A stretch of DNA of 48,249 nucleotides, taken from positions 1-48,249 of the forward strand of contig JAEZUR010000125.1 of NCBI GenBank assembly GCA_023420935.1, given 5' to 3'. The notes under the pieces are model-generated. The model saw only the letters and a list, made by a program, of their open reading frames with translations, was not told the DNA's origin and searched no databases. Within the stretch, counting starts at the first letter, position 1; each line of letters begins with the position of its first letter. Below are positions 1-8,665 of the stretch, piece after piece. The stretch is from Bacillota bacterium. Lineage in GTDB: Bacteria > Bacillota > Clostridia > Lachnospirales > Lachnospiraceae. Both the position numbers and the translations under genes were made by a program.

Positions 1-154
1 TCAAGGCATCGAAACGGCATGACAGCTGCATCCCAAGCTGACTCAAGGCATAGTTGATATTCTCATCAAGCCCCATCAGTTTGCGCTGCGTGGAGATTAT
101 CCATAGAACAATGATCACAACAATTGCGATGATTGCGAGGAAAGTTAGCAGCAT
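1..154 (-). CDS. LemA family protein, N-terminal part (cut by window edge)
   Basis: Reading the minus strand from 154 gives MLLTFLAIIAIVVIIVLWI, then STQRKLMGLDENINYALSQL and about ten more residues before the window ends. This is one N-terminal membrane helix followed by a coiled segment with the LemA-type pattern (helix, then 'L..L..N...A.SQL..QL..R.D.L'). LemA proteins are membrane-anchored helical-bundle proteins of unclear function. I chose the ATG at 154 because GGAGG (163-167) lies 8 nt upstream. An in-frame ATG at 169 overlaps that GGAGG and is unlikely to be used. The gene is divergent from the response regulator at 335, and the shared intergenic region carries the operator block described at 237-301. 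Family assignment is moderate because only about 51 residues are visible. Confidence 0.55.
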   Translation of the reverse strand, partial: MLLTFLAIIAIVVIIVLWIISTQRKLMGLDENINYALSQLGMQLSCRFDAL

Positions 155-236
155 AATATAATCCTCCATTTTCAATTGGTTTGTATTGGCAACGACTTAA
201 TGTACTCAATCTATCAGATTTTCCCCTCAGAAAACG

Positions 237-301
237 CTGCATGAAACATACTATTTTCGACACGACTCATAGTTTCGATTTTTCTAGTTCTATGGTATAA
301 T
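237..301 (+). promoter_or_regulatory. Shared operator/promoter block, copy A (response regulator)
   Basis: This 65-bp block runs from CTGCATGAAACAT to a perfect TATAAT at 296-301. It recurs with no length change at 1891-1955 in front of the sensor kinase; 36 of the first 42 positions match. The block contains TTTTCGACACGA (254-265) and TCATAGTTTCGA (267-278), so TTCGA half-sites recur 18 bp apart. The -35 position (273-278, TTTCGA) is poor, as expected of an activator-dependent promoter. TATAAT lies 34 bp upstream of the regulator ATG at 335. Binding by the LytTR regulator encoded downstream is inferred. Confidence 0.6.
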
Positions 302-334
302 TGGTTAAAAAAAGAAAGTATTGGAGGAATACTT

Positions 335-1057
335 ATGCTACAGATTGCGGTCTGTGATGACAATGTTGACGAGTTATCCAACATGGTACATCTTATAATT
401 CTATATAAAGCATCAAAAAACTTTAGCTGCGAATACGCCGTCTTTCCAAATGGATTTGATCTGATTTCAAACTTAGAAAAAGGAAAACGGTTTGATATAT
501 ACTGTCTAGATATCATAATGCCAGGCTTTACAGGCATTGAAGTTGCAAAGGAAATCCGTGGTTTTGACAAAATCGCTCCCATTTTATTCTTTACATCGTC
601 GCCTGAGTATGCATTGGAAAGCTATTCGGTGAAAGCCATCAATTATGTACTAAAGCCTATCTCAAAAGAAAAACTGTTCTGTACCTTTGATGAAATGTTG
701 GAACAGATAAAAGCAGAAAAAGAGGAAGATGCCTTTATCGTAAAGAGTAATGAGGGCATTCAAAAAATATTGCTTTCCAATTTAGTTTTTGCCGAGGTCA
801 TCGGTAGAAATGTGTTGTATCACCTACGTTCTGGCAAGGTAATCGAATGTACAGAATCTTTTTCCTCTGTCTGCGATAATCTTATGAAATACGGGTGTTT
901 TATCAAGCCCCACCGCTCCTATCTTGTGAATATGCAGTATGTGGATACCATTAAAAATCATCAGATACTCTTACAGACTCTTTCCTCCGTCCCTGTTGCA
1001 CAGGGCAAGGCACGAGAGGTAAAGCAGCAATATCTGAATTATCAAATGGAGGAATAA
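335..1057 (+). CDS. LytTR-family response regulator (AgrA/VirR type)
   Basis: This 240-aa protein is the cytoplasmic output half of a two-component system. Residues 1-125 are a receiver domain: acidic pair D8/D9, phosphoacceptor D59 (in YCLDIIMPG), T87 and K107 (LKP). Residues about 134-237 are a LytTR DNA-binding domain with the typical HRSYLVN stretch at 193-199. Length is normal for the family. TTGGAGG lies 8 nt before the ATG. The probable partner kinase is at 1990-3261, separated by an opposite-strand gene. The two-component genes share the promoter block at 237-301 and 1891-1955, so they are probably co-regulated although not in one operon. The stop is only 6 bp from the convergent stop of the DUF4428-type gene. 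Confidence 0.9.
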   Translation: MLQIAVCDDNVDELSNMVHLIILYKASKNFSCEYAVFPNGFDLISNLEKGKRFDIYCLDIIMPGFTGIEVAKEIRGFDKIAPILFFTSSPEYALESYSVKAINYVLKPISKEKLFCTFDEMLEQIKAEKEEDAFIVKSNEGIQKILLSNLVFAEVIGRNVLYHLRSGKVIECTESFSSVCDNLMKYGCFIKPHRSYLVNMQYVDTIKNHQILLQTLSSVPVAQGKAREVKQQYLNYQMEE

Positions 1058-1063
1058 ACCTAT

Positions 1064-1771
1064 TTAAATTACGATGAACTGATCCGGTGCGCCTGGAAAG
1101 GCCACTTTATTTAGTGCAGCTACCAACTTTTTAATTTCTTCTATGCTGCGCTGGTAGTCGTTTAGGTAGTCATTCACATCTGGATGGGCATTATTAAATC
1201 GGGGGCCGTCCATGTCACATTTGATAACTGTCCAGTAAGGGTGATCGAAATGCAGCTCAACATTAAATGTCTGAAAGGGTTCCGGAATAAGGGCACGAGT
1301 CATCTGCCTGTTCATCATAAACTGGGAGATTTGCAGTTCCGTTGCCATAGCGCGTTCTGGAACGGTACTGGCATATTGCTTAATACCAGTTGCAGAACTC
1401 TCAAATAGAAGGGCGTTGTCCTCTTTGATGGTAAAAGATTTCAGTTGTTTGCCCTCAAACACGGTTCTGTCCAGATTTTCGCTCATACAGAACAGCTTGT
1501 TCTGGTAATCAAAGATAATTTTGGTATCCCAAAAGCCGAAGTCAATCTGCTCGGTAATTACGAACTGCTCCTTCAGCAACTGGTTTTGATCGTAAAAAAC
1601 TAAATATTCCTTAAACTCCTGCATCGTCAGATAGCTTGCCTTGTCGGCATCCATATCAATCTTCCTGTAGCAAGTGCCACAGATATATTCGCCCTCGATC
1701 TTTGTTGGTAGAAACCACGAAATCTTGCCGCCACAGATGAAGCAAGGTGTTTTTTTAGAAAATATGCTCAT
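1064..1771 (-). CDS. DUF4428-type zinc-ribbon protein
   Basis: This is a 235-aa soluble protein. The N-terminus carries a four-cysteine zinc site (C10, C13, C31, C34 in CFIC...CGTC), followed by a long beta-rich region with no enzymatic motif I can name. This resembles the N-terminal DUF4428 zinc finger found in many Firmicutes proteins of unknown function. I chose the ATG at 1771 because GGAGG precedes it by 8 nt and the zinc site follows directly. Reading through upstream to 1924 would add 51 residues with no family similarity and would cover the operator block, so it is rejected. The gene lies between the response regulator (convergent) and the histidine kinase (divergent) and is a plausible target of that system. 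Function unknown. Confidence 0.75.
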   Translation of the reverse strand: MSIFSKKTPCFICGGKISWFLPTKIEGEYICGTCYRKIDMDADKASYLTMQEFKEYLVFYDQNQLLKEQFVITEQIDFGFWDTKIIFDYQNKLFCMSENLDRTVFEGKQLKSFTIKEDNALLFESSATGIKQYASTVPERAMATELQISQFMMNRQMTRALIPEPFQTFNVELHFDHPYWTVIKCDMDGPRFNNAHPDVNDYLNDYQRSIEEIKKLVAALNKVAFPGAPDQFIVI

Positions 1772-1890
1772 ATTCACTTCCTCCATATCTGATGAATCAT
1801 TATCTTGTTCCTCCGCTATGCTTTTCCTGTTCCACGGTGTGGATTTCTCGTACATAAATCTTACCAGAAAATTTCCTAAAAAACGGTCCC

Positions 1891-1955
1891 CTGCACGAAA
1901 CATGATTTTTTCGACACGATTCATAGTATCGAATCGTGGGTTATTATGGTATAAT
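1891..1955 (+). promoter_or_regulatory. Shared operator/promoter block, copy B (sensor kinase)
   Basis: This is the second copy of the 237-301 block. It runs from CTGCACGAAACAT through TTTTCGACACGA (1908-1919) and TCATAGTATCGA (1921-1932) to TATAAT at 1950-1955. The distance from the TTTTCG motif to the -10 is 42 bp in both copies. The -35 position (TATCGA) is again poor. The block lies in the divergent gap between the DUF4428-type gene and the kinase, so it could act in both directions. Confidence 0.6.
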
Positions 1956-1989
1956 TATTGTAAAAACGGAAGGTTGGAGGTTTTTTTGA

Positions 1990-3261
1990 ATGATAGTAAC
2001 TGTCCTTGGACTCGTACGATTTGGATTCTCACTGTTCTTTGGCATGGCAGTTTCGGTTCTCTTTGCTGGTATAACATCCACGCGAAAAAATAGGCTTACC
2101 ATTGTCTTTCTCTGCGTTGTTTTTCTTTGCGTTCAGACCTCCTGTTGGTGGGTTTTTGGCTTGGATATAACGACAAAACTGTATCCGTTGATTATCCATC
2201 TACCGCTGATATTTATTTTTTCCCTCTATTATAAGCGTCCGTGGCTCATTTCTACCGTCAGCGTGCTATCTGGTTATCTGTGCTGTCAGGCGCCACGATG
2301 GGTCGGTTTCCTTGCAGAAACCGCCTTTGGCAGTAGACTTGCAGACCATGTATTTTATATTGGAGCTCTATTTCTATCCTATTATTTTCTAAAAAGATAT
2401 GTGGCGGATTCAGTACAGCGGTTTATGGAGAAATCCAATAAATCTTGTTTACTTTTAGGTGGGGTACCACTTTTTTACTATCTGTTTGACTACATTACAA
2501 CCATCTACACTGATATGCTTTACAGCGGCACCAAATGGGCGGTGCAATTCATGCCCTCAACAGTATCTATTTTCTATTTTGTATTTGTTCTTCTGTACTA
2601 TGCCGAAACGCAGAAACAGGCAAGCATCCAAAGAGAGCGTGATATGTTGGATACGCAGTTTAGACTGGCACAAACTGAATTTGCTTCTCTGCGGCAATTG
2701 CAGCAAAATGCCGCGGCTTATCGACACGATATGCGCCACCATTTCGCTCTTTTACAGGGGCTAGCATCTAAGGGGCACCTGGATGAGATCAAAGAGTATC
2801 TGCGAACAGCCCAGTCCGACATGGATGCCATCACTCCCCTGCGCTTTTGCGAAAACGAAACCGTCAATCTGATTTTGTCTGCCTTTGCCACCAAAGCGAA
2901 ACAGTCGAAAATCTTGTTAACAATAGAAGCGAAGCTACCTGACTCGCTTCCCTTCAGCGACACCGATCTTTGTTCTCTCTTATCAAACGCTTTGGAAAAC
3001 GCCATACATGCCTGTGAAAATATAACTGATAAAGAGAAACGCTATATCAAACTGCGTATGTATTCCAAGAACACAAAGCTGTGCATTGACATCCGCAACA
3101 GCTATCAGACAGAACCAATATTCCATCAGGGGATTCCTGTCTCTAACGAACAAGGGCATGGTTTTGGAACGAAAAGTATAGCACATATCGTAGAAAAACA
3201 TGGCGGTGTATGTCAGTTTTCGGTCCAGGATGGCTGGTTTATATTTCAGGCTACTACATAA
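1990..3261 (+). CDS. GHKL-type sensor histidine kinase (AgrC-like)
   Basis: This 423-aa membrane sensor kinase has about six hydrophobic helices across residues 1-205 and no extracytoplasmic domain of note. A coiled segment (about 206-243) follows. The phosphoacceptor box is RHDMRHH (245-251, candidate H246). The HATPase_c_5-type ATPase has its N box at LSNALENAIHAC (331-342) and a glycine-rich lid at GHGFGTKSI (389-397). This layout is that of peptide- or envelope-sensing kinases that pair with LytTR regulators. GGAGG at 1976-1980 lies 9 nt before the ATG. The partner is inferred to be the regulator at 335-1057. The ligand is unknown; no signal-peptide or AgrB-type gene is visible nearby. 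Confidence 0.88.
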   Translation: MIVTVLGLVRFGFSLFFGMAVSVLFAGITSTRKNRLTIVFLCVVFLCVQTSCWWVFGLDITTKLYPLIIHLPLIFIFSLYYKRPWLISTVSVLSGYLCCQAPRWVGFLAETAFGSRLADHVFYIGALFLSYYFLKRYVADSVQRFMEKSNKSCLLLGGVPLFYYLFDYITTIYTDMLYSGTKWAVQFMPSTVSIFYFVFVLLYYAETQKQASIQRERDMLDTQFRLAQTEFASLRQLQQNAAAYRHDMRHHFALLQGLASKGHLDEIKEYLRTAQSDMDAITPLRFCENETVNLILSAFATKAKQSKILLTIEAKLPDSLPFSDTDLCSLLSNALENAIHACENITDKEKRYIKLRMYSKNTKLCIDIRNSYQTEPIFHQGIPVSNEQGHGFGTKSIAHIVEKHGGVCQFSVQDGWFIFQATT

Positions 3262-3353
3262 AAAATTGTTAGGTAAATTACCCTTTTACGTAATAAAACC
3301 AATGATTGATTCGTGGAGAAACAGTCCACTTGTTATGTTCCTATAAAAATAAA

Positions 3354-3391
3354 AGAGGATACCCTCTAAATTTCTTTAGGAACCATCCTCT
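3354..3391 (+). terminator. Hairpin 3' of the sensor kinase
   Basis: The outer arms AGAGGAT (3354-3360) and ATCCTCT (3385-3391) pair perfectly. The apex CTAAATTTCTTTAG (3366-3379) forms a second short stem. The apex and following bases match the hairpin at 20401-20434 at 17 of 18 positions. It lies between the convergent kinase and LuxR-type genes. Termination activity is inferred; no strong T tract is seen. Confidence 0.5.
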
Positions 3392-3453
3392 AAGTAGTGC
3401 TAATTAACTATAACCTTCTAGATTCTTCATTGGTGTCAGTACACTAAAGTCTA

Positions 3454-5868
3454 TTAAATCAACTTCCTCTTTCTTGCCTCCATAACAGCGGCAGTTTTAC
3501 TGTTTACTCCAAGTTTTTTGAAGTTCTGTTTGTTATGATATTTCACATTTTCTACTTTTAATCCCAGCTCCCCTGCGATCTCTGTGGTAGAAAGTCCTTC
3601 TGCCTGAAGCTTTAAGATTTTTAAGGCATTCTCACTAAAAGTGGCTTCCTCTGTAGTTAGCTTTAAATATCCTGGATAAGCAAGTGCTATCTTATCGGTC
3701 TCTGTTAGTACTGTCTGGAAGTATTTTGTGTTCTTCCCTTGCCATGTTATTTTCTTAAGCATGCGGTTCACTGCAGCACCCTCTCTGGAGATGAGCCGAA
3801 CAAAGTGATAATGTTCTGCCTGGATTAATGTTTTCTGTAAGGTTTCCTCCCATTTAGCATCTCCCACCCGAAACTGGGTAATGGCAAGCAATAGTTCTGC
3901 TTCCATGGCAATGTAGGTACGTTGCATGACTTCCGCATAGTACTGAATACGCTGCAATAGACTGATTGCTTTGTCATATTTCCCCATGAGCAGATAAACA
4001 CGCACTTTTGTCAGATACCGAAATCGCTCCATGGTGGAGAATTCTACTTCTTCCTTAGGCGCCTGCTCCATCCACTCCATTGCTTCAGCTATCTTGCCCT
4101 GATAGAGTCCGATTCGTATCTGAAAAGCTTCCAGATTGGACAGCAGCTTTGTTGCTCCTTCCTGCTCCGCCTTCTTCTGAAAATTCAGCAATATCTCCCC
4201 GGCATCCTCTGGATGGTCATTCAAAATATGAAGCCAAGCCAGTATCCCTGCTGCCACAAAGCACTGCTCTATCTTACCTCCGGCCTGCGCCTGCATCATG
4301 CCTTTATTGGTCAGATTGGCAATTTCATAGCTGTCTCCCCCTTTTTCTAGATAGCTTTCTGCAAGTGCCAGGTTAACCAAACCTTTACCATATTTTCCAA
4401 GGGTAAATTCTATAATTTTTCCAATACTGATTGCCAATTCCTTATCCCGTCTACTCCATTCGCAGAAATCTTTTCCACCGTTCATCTGGGAGGGCAGGTT
4501 ACTGGTAACAGAGAATTCTGGAAGCTTGATATTACGGTTCATTAAGAGGGTTCCTGCATTTTTCATAATATCAATCAGTGCACTGCTTCCACGGTGTGGT
4601 AGTGCAATTTCCAGATAGACCAACTGACCTTTTGCCGCTTTTTTCGCACTACCACTTAAGGTTTCCTCCAGGTGTTTTAATTCCTCATACCAGCGTTCGC
4701 TTTCCTCCATATTTAAGAGCATGGACTGGAGCATGCTCATGCCTGCCATCAGTTCCATGCTTTCCCTTATTTTTTCCTCCGGCAAAGAAAGATAATATTG
4801 CCGTAGTTCATAATAATGACCGATGGCTGGATTCATTCTTGCATTGGATATTAATAATCCTGCTATTCTCTCCTTGTCGTGGCACGTTTCATACATGTTC
4901 AGAGCATTGGGAGTGTCCCCTTCCAGTTCATAGTAAAGACCTGCATTATAATACAGTCGTTCCCATCTTTCTTTCTGATAAGTCCGATGAAGTCTTCGCC
5001 TCATGGAATGTCGCATTGCCAGTCTAATTTCATAGATTCTCTTACCACCGGCAGTTTCTTTAAACAACATAAAGTTGCCCAGCTGTTCCGCTATGCTAAT
5101 CATTCTCTCTATGTCATTTCTGCCTGTAATCATCTCAGCTAGATGCTTGTCGAATTCTTCCACAATACACACCTGCATGAGAAATTCCTGAATATCAACT
5201 TCCCACTGGTCATAGACATGGCTATCAAGATAGTCCCAGAAATCATTTCGCATTCGTTCAATGTGATTTGTGTCAAAAGGTCTACCTGCAGAAAGCTCCA
5301 TAGCAAGAAGTCTTATTACAATACCAATCCCCTTGGTTATTTCTGTAACTTTTCTATTATCTTCTTCCGTAAGTGTCAGTCCCCATAAATTCAGATATTG
5401 TATCACCTCAGCTTCCGAGAGCACAAAGTCTTCTTCCTCTATGACAGTAAATACTTTTCGATAATATACTGAGAGCAGCCAGGAAGGCATCCTGCTTCTT
5501 CCTGACAAGATCAACCAGACATCAGGTCTCCTTACCAGTACTTCAATCTTCTTTATCAACGTTTCTCTTAATTCATCCATCCGAAGCTGATGAAGATCGT
5601 CAATGACCACAATCATCTGTTTATTACTAATCGCGAAATCCAATTGTTCTGCAATCAGCTGCTCCGCAGAAAAATAGTGATATAGCTTTTTACCTAAATA
5701 ATCACGAATAAAAACTGTTTTCCCACAGCCTGATATCCCATAGAGATACACGGTCTGTGACAAGCTCTGAGCTGCCTTCATCTTCTTATTTGCTATTTTG
5801 GGTCGTATGTAGAACTCTGCTTCAATTGGTAAATCAGTATTCAAATACTGTTCATTATTGTCTTCCAT
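3454..5868 (-). CDS. MalT-like LuxR-family ATP-dependent transcriptional regulator
   Basis: This large regulator (804 aa from the chosen start) belongs to the signal-transduction ATPase class typified by MalT. Numbered from the first in-frame ATG at 5877, the N-terminus has Walker A GISGCGKT (47-54) and Walker B with MIVVIDDLH near 88-96. A long helical TPR-like region fills the middle. A C-terminal LuxR helix-turn-helix occupies about the last 60 residues (LSTTEIAGELGLKVENVKYH). In this class an inducer and ATP promote oligomerisation and activation. I prefer the ATG at 5868 because AAGGA lies 8 nt upstream; ATGs at 5877 and 5874 overlap or crowd it. Its promoter region (5994-6062) closely matches that of the neighbouring operon at 10029-10095, so it probably activates both. 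Inducer unknown. Confidence 0.85.
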   Translation of the reverse strand: MEDNNEQYLNTDLPIEAEFYIRPKIANKKMKAAQSLSQTVYLYGISGCGKTVFIRDYLGKKLYHYFSAEQLIAEQLDFAISNKQMIVVIDDLHQLRMDELRETLIKKIEVLVRRPDVWLILSGRSRMPSWLLSVYYRKVFTVIEEEDFVLSEAEVIQYLNLWGLTLTEEDNRKVTEITKGIGIVIRLLAMELSAGRPFDTNHIERMRNDFWDYLDSHVYDQWEVDIQEFLMQVCIVEEFDKHLAEMITGRNDIERMISIAEQLGNFMLFKETAGGKRIYEIRLAMRHSMRRRLHRTYQKERWERLYYNAGLYYELEGDTPNALNMYETCHDKERIAGLLISNARMNPAIGHYYELRQYYLSLPEEKIRESMELMAGMSMLQSMLLNMEESERWYEELKHLEETLSGSAKKAAKGQLVYLEIALPHRGSSALIDIMKNAGTLLMNRNIKLPEFSVTSNLPSQMNGGKDFCEWSRRDKELAISIGKIIEFTLGKYGKGLVNLALAESYLEKGGDSYEIANLTNKGMMQAQAGGKIEQCFVAAGILAWLHILNDHPEDAGEILLNFQKKAEQEGATKLLSNLEAFQIRIGLYQGKIAEAMEWMEQAPKEEVEFSTMERFRYLTKVRVYLLMGKYDKAISLLQRIQYYAEVMQRTYIAMEAELLLAITQFRVGDAKWEETLQKTLIQAEHYHFVRLISREGAAVNRMLKKITWQGKNTKYFQTVLTETDKIALAYPGYLKLTTEEATFSENALKILKLQAEGLSTTEIAGELGLKVENVKYHNKQNFKKLGVNSKTAAVMEARKRKLI

Positions 5869-5993
5869 TTTCATCATCCTTACAGGTAACTAACATATTT
5901 TTATATATTTATGGGTATTCCTCAACAAAAAACTCTTATTTCCTGGGTTTTTCCTTTATTATCTGTCTAAAATTACATATATGTGAAAATATT

Positions 5994-6062
5994 ACCATAC
6001 ACTTCTTTAAAAAGCTACTCCATAAAAGGGTAGTTTGAAGGTATTTTCGATTGTATTTTCAT
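5994..6062 (-). promoter_or_regulatory. Predicted activator-dependent promoter of the MalT-like gene
   Basis: On the minus strand, ACTACCCTTTTATGGAGTAG forms an imperfect dyad around 6013-6032. A TATGGT -10 (5994-5999) follows, with no acceptable -35. The plus-strand sequence from CATAC (5996) to about 6062 aligns with 10031-10095, and the CATAC-to-dyad distance is the same 18 bp. The predicted start is about 120 nt upstream of the regulator gene. Confidence 0.55.
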
Positions 6063-6080
6063 ATTATACTTTGAGGAAGA

Positions 6081-6147
6081 GGCAAAATGAATCAAGTAAA
6101 GCACTCTACCATTTTTAACGTGATAGAGTGCTTTATTTAATTTTGCC
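6081..6147 (-). terminator. Terminator of the membrane protein/glycosyltransferase operon
   Basis: AAAGCACTCTA (6098-6108) pairs perfectly with TAGAGTGCTTT (6124-6134). An outer stem GGCAAAAT/ATTTTGCC (6081-6088 with 6140-6147) encloses it. It lies directly after the stop of the secreted protein gene at 6173 and upstream of the regulator promoter. Confidence 0.75.
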
Positions 6148-6172
6148 ATATCAAACTAAAGCTGCTATACTG

Positions 6173-7930
6173 CTATTTCCTTATATTTTTTACATTAATT
6201 ACTGTTTTAAATGTCTTCTTAGCTCCTCCAACATTAATTGTTGTACTAATTACTGTTTTTCCGACTTTTTTGGCTGTAACTTTTCCAGTTGATGATACTG
6301 TTGCAACCTTTTTATTACTTGATTTGTATGTAACTGTCAGTACATTACTATCTTTAGTAAGTTTTATTAATGATTCTGGTAATGCATATGTTACCTGGAC
6401 ATGTTTTTTAATTTTTAACTTCTTGGATTTTGGAGTAACCTTTACTTGTTTTAAATCCTCTGTCACAAGCATTGTCTTTGCCAGCATAATAACATAATCA
6501 GATGCATGTTCAAAGGTCAGCCTCACATTACCCTTTGCATCAATTTTGCCTGCTGACTGTAATGTTAAATTATCCTTTTGCGGATCATAATAGAATAAAT
6601 TCGCCATCAGATTCTTATTTTCTTTATTAAGGTTCATTTCTAATACTGCCTTAAATCCAAATTCACCTTCATGCAGCAATTGAACCTGCATATAACTCTC
6701 TTTTCCATTCACTAAATTAATGATTTTAACAGGAACTCCTGTTGAATTTAAGGAAACACCAAAATTAATATCTTTATAATCCGTTCCAGTAATCGATAGA
6801 CCGTTTAGAATCCACTTTATATTGTTACCCATATCAAGCTCGATTGTAATATCTTTTCCTTGTATCGCATTTAAAATACCAGCGGGCAAAACACTGTTGT
6901 TGCTTAAGTCAATCTTTACGGTATCGCCTACTTTGGCATCCTTAATCTGAGTAATTGTTTCCTGTGTTATTTTCTCAATTGGATTTACTTCATTTGGTTT
7001 ATTATCATTGCTTGTATTACCACCTCCACCACCGCTATTGTTATTACCACCCTGGGATACCTGATTCCATTGTGCCGTCAAAGTAATGGCAGAACCGCTT
7101 ACTGCAGATAAGTTGGTAACCGATTGAGCATCCACATAAGTAATACCAGTCGTATTGTCCTTCCAATTGGAAAAGGTATATCCTCTTCTCGTAAATGTAT
7201 TGGCACTGAGGTTCGTAGACTGATCATAAGTATATACAGAAGGCTGCATCGTACCAGTACCACCGCCGGCTTCATAATTTACACTATACTGTATTGGTGT
7301 ACTGATTCTTTGTAAAATGGCTGGGGTTTTTAAAAATGACATGTTTGGCTGCTCATTTGGCAAAAGATACTTAATATCTTCTGTCTTGCAAGAATATGTT
7401 ATACCATTATAATCAATAGACGCAGTGTCGCCAGTCGTAATAATCTTATTATCTAACTGATCAATCTTTCTATTCGCAATATTTATTATTCCTGCTTGGT
7501 CAAACTGGATGTAAAGGTTTATTTTACTTCCATCTTCTGAAACAAATTCACCAGTTTGATATATAACCCACAAATTTTTGTAATAATCTTGGTGATTCCA
7601 TCCAATAAAATTCCACTTTGTCTGGTATCCTACTATTTGTTTTTCTGGGCAGGTTACGGTTGCTGATCGCTGTCCATCCAGATAGTTTCCATTTTCATCT
7701 ACATATAAAAAACTATATACATTACCACTACTATCCTCACAATTAGTTATTGTCACTCCATTCCCCAGTACGTCTCCATTTTGAAGAGCACTATAATTTA
7801 TCGCATTTGGACTCATAATTTCGGTAGCCAGCACATTCTTCACATTACCGGATATGTTGCTAAACCCCATAACTATCATGCTGATTATCATTAGTATGGC
7901 AACTAATCCCCTTTTTCTTTGATTTTTCAC
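6173..7930 (-). CDS. Secreted InlB-B repeat / bacterial Ig-like surface protein
   Basis: This 585-aa exported protein has an N-terminal signal peptide (KNQRKRG followed by a hydrophobic stretch to about residue 35). One Listeria-Bacteroides (InlB B) repeat spans about 216-288 (VNYEAGGGTGTM...GYTFSNW...LTAQW). A Gly/Asn-rich linker (about 291-312) follows. The C-terminal part ends in a Big_2-like Ig domain (about 512-582, NKKVATVSSTGKVTAKKVG). Such modules are typical of cell-surface adhesion or scaffold proteins; no catalytic motif is visible. The start is GTG at 7930, preceded by AGGAGG at 10 nt. The gene is last in an operon with a glycosyltransferase and a polytopic membrane protein, which suggests (inference) that the surface protein or a wall polymer is glycosylated by its neighbours. 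Confidence 0.8.
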   Translation of the reverse strand: MKNQRKRGLVAILMIISMIVMGFSNISGNVKNVLATEIMSPNAINYSALQNGDVLGNGVTITNCEDSSGNVYSFLYVDENGNYLDGQRSATVTCPEKQIVGYQTKWNFIGWNHQDYYKNLWVIYQTGEFVSEDGSKINLYIQFDQAGIINIANRKIDQLDNKIITTGDTASIDYNGITYSCKTEDIKYLLPNEQPNMSFLKTPAILQRISTPIQYSVNYEAGGGTGTMQPSVYTYDQSTNLSANTFTRRGYTFSNWKDNTTGITYVDAQSVTNLSAVSGSAITLTAQWNQVSQGGNNNSGGGGGNTSNDNKPNEVNPIEKITQETITQIKDAKVGDTVKIDLSNNSVLPAGILNAIQGKDITIELDMGNNIKWILNGLSITGTDYKDINFGVSLNSTGVPVKIINLVNGKESYMQVQLLHEGEFGFKAVLEMNLNKENKNLMANLFYYDPQKDNLTLQSAGKIDAKGNVRLTFEHASDYVIMLAKTMLVTEDLKQVKVTPKSKKLKIKKHVQVTYALPESLIKLTKDSNVLTVTYKSSNKKVATVSSTGKVTAKKVGKTVISTTINVGGAKKTFKTVINVKNIRK

Positions 7931-7966
7931 TTTTGTATTCCCTCCTGATTTTAATATTGTAATTTA

Positions 7967-8665
7967 TCAACAATCCGTCATCGGATTATTAATCATAAAT
8001 TGAATGTGACGATAACCATCCCTTACACTTCTTAAGTGGGAAGGTCCATTTCGTCCATCTTTTCGAAGCACGGTTCCTATCTCCCGTATCTTATAACCTC
8101 TGGTTGCAAATGCACCAATCATTTCCGTGGCATATTCCATTCCTTCCGACTTTAACTGCAGGCTGCATATGGCTTCTTTCTCAAATCCCCTGAGTCCGCA
8201 GTGGAAATCTCCAATGTCTGTCTTATATCTTATCCTTCCAAGCCAAGATAAGATTGGAACTCCTATGTATTGATGAGTAAACGGCATTGCACCTTTTTGG
8301 ATACCTCCTATAAAACGATTACCCATTATCAGATGATACCCTCTCCTGAGATTCTCTAAAAATGCTTCTAAATGTTCAAAATCATAACTTAAATCGCAGT
8401 CCCCCATAATGATATAGTTTCCTCGTGCAGCTTCAATACCGGCTCGTAAGGCATTTCCATATCCTTTTTGGGGAACCGTTATCACTTTGGCTCCTAAGTT
8501 ACGTGCAATGATTGGAGAATCATCTTCACTTCCATTATCTGCTATTAAAATTTCTCCATTTACCTGATTATTCAGGAGAAAACGCTGTGCCTCAAGGATA
8601 CAACTGCCTATTGTCTGTGCTTCATTTAAACATGGCATTACTATGGTTAATTCTACTTCTTCCAT
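7967..8665 (-). CDS. Family 2 glycosyltransferase (polyprenyl-phosphate sugar transferase type)
   Basis: This 232-aa cytoplasmic GT-A enzyme starts with ELTIVMPCLNEAQTIGSC, the nucleotide-sugar binding strand of GT2. It continues with ADNGSEDDS and the metal-binding GDCDLSYDFEHLE, the DPM1/DpgS-like pattern. These enzymes transfer a sugar from UDP- or GDP-sugar to polyprenyl phosphate for use by a membrane glycosyltransferase. There is no C-terminal membrane helix. The start at 8665 has AGGAG about 10 nt upstream; an upstream in-frame ATG at 8731 lies inside the preceding gene and is rejected. The start overlaps the end of the upstream membrane-protein gene by 13 bp, so translation is probably coupled. 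The specific sugar cannot be read from the sequence. Confidence 0.85.
   Translation of the reverse strand: MEEVELTIVMPCLNEAQTIGSCILEAQRFLLNNQVNGEILIADNGSEDDSPIIARNLGAKVITVPQKGYGNALRAGIEAARGNYIIMGDCDLSYDFEHLEAFLENLRRGYHLIMGNRFIGGIQKGAMPFTHQYIGVPILSWLGRIRYKTDIGDFHCGLRGFEKEAICSLQLKSEGMEYATEMIGAFATRGYKIREIGTVLRKDGRNGPSHLRSVRDGYRHIQFMINNPMTDC

Noticed and set aside
1674..2093. Plus-strand ORF of 139 codons overlapping the DUF4428-type gene and the kinase start
   Set aside because: It has no ribosome binding site or family similarity and covers the operator block and two better-supported genes.
1..3261. agr-type quorum-sensing locus
   Set aside because: A LytTR regulator and AgrC-like kinase are present, but no AgrB-type membrane protease or AgrD-like precursor peptide is visible.
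4578..5027. Long plus-strand ORF opposite the MalT-like gene
   Set aside because: It is antisense to a well-supported coding region, with low-complexity composition and no ribosome binding site.
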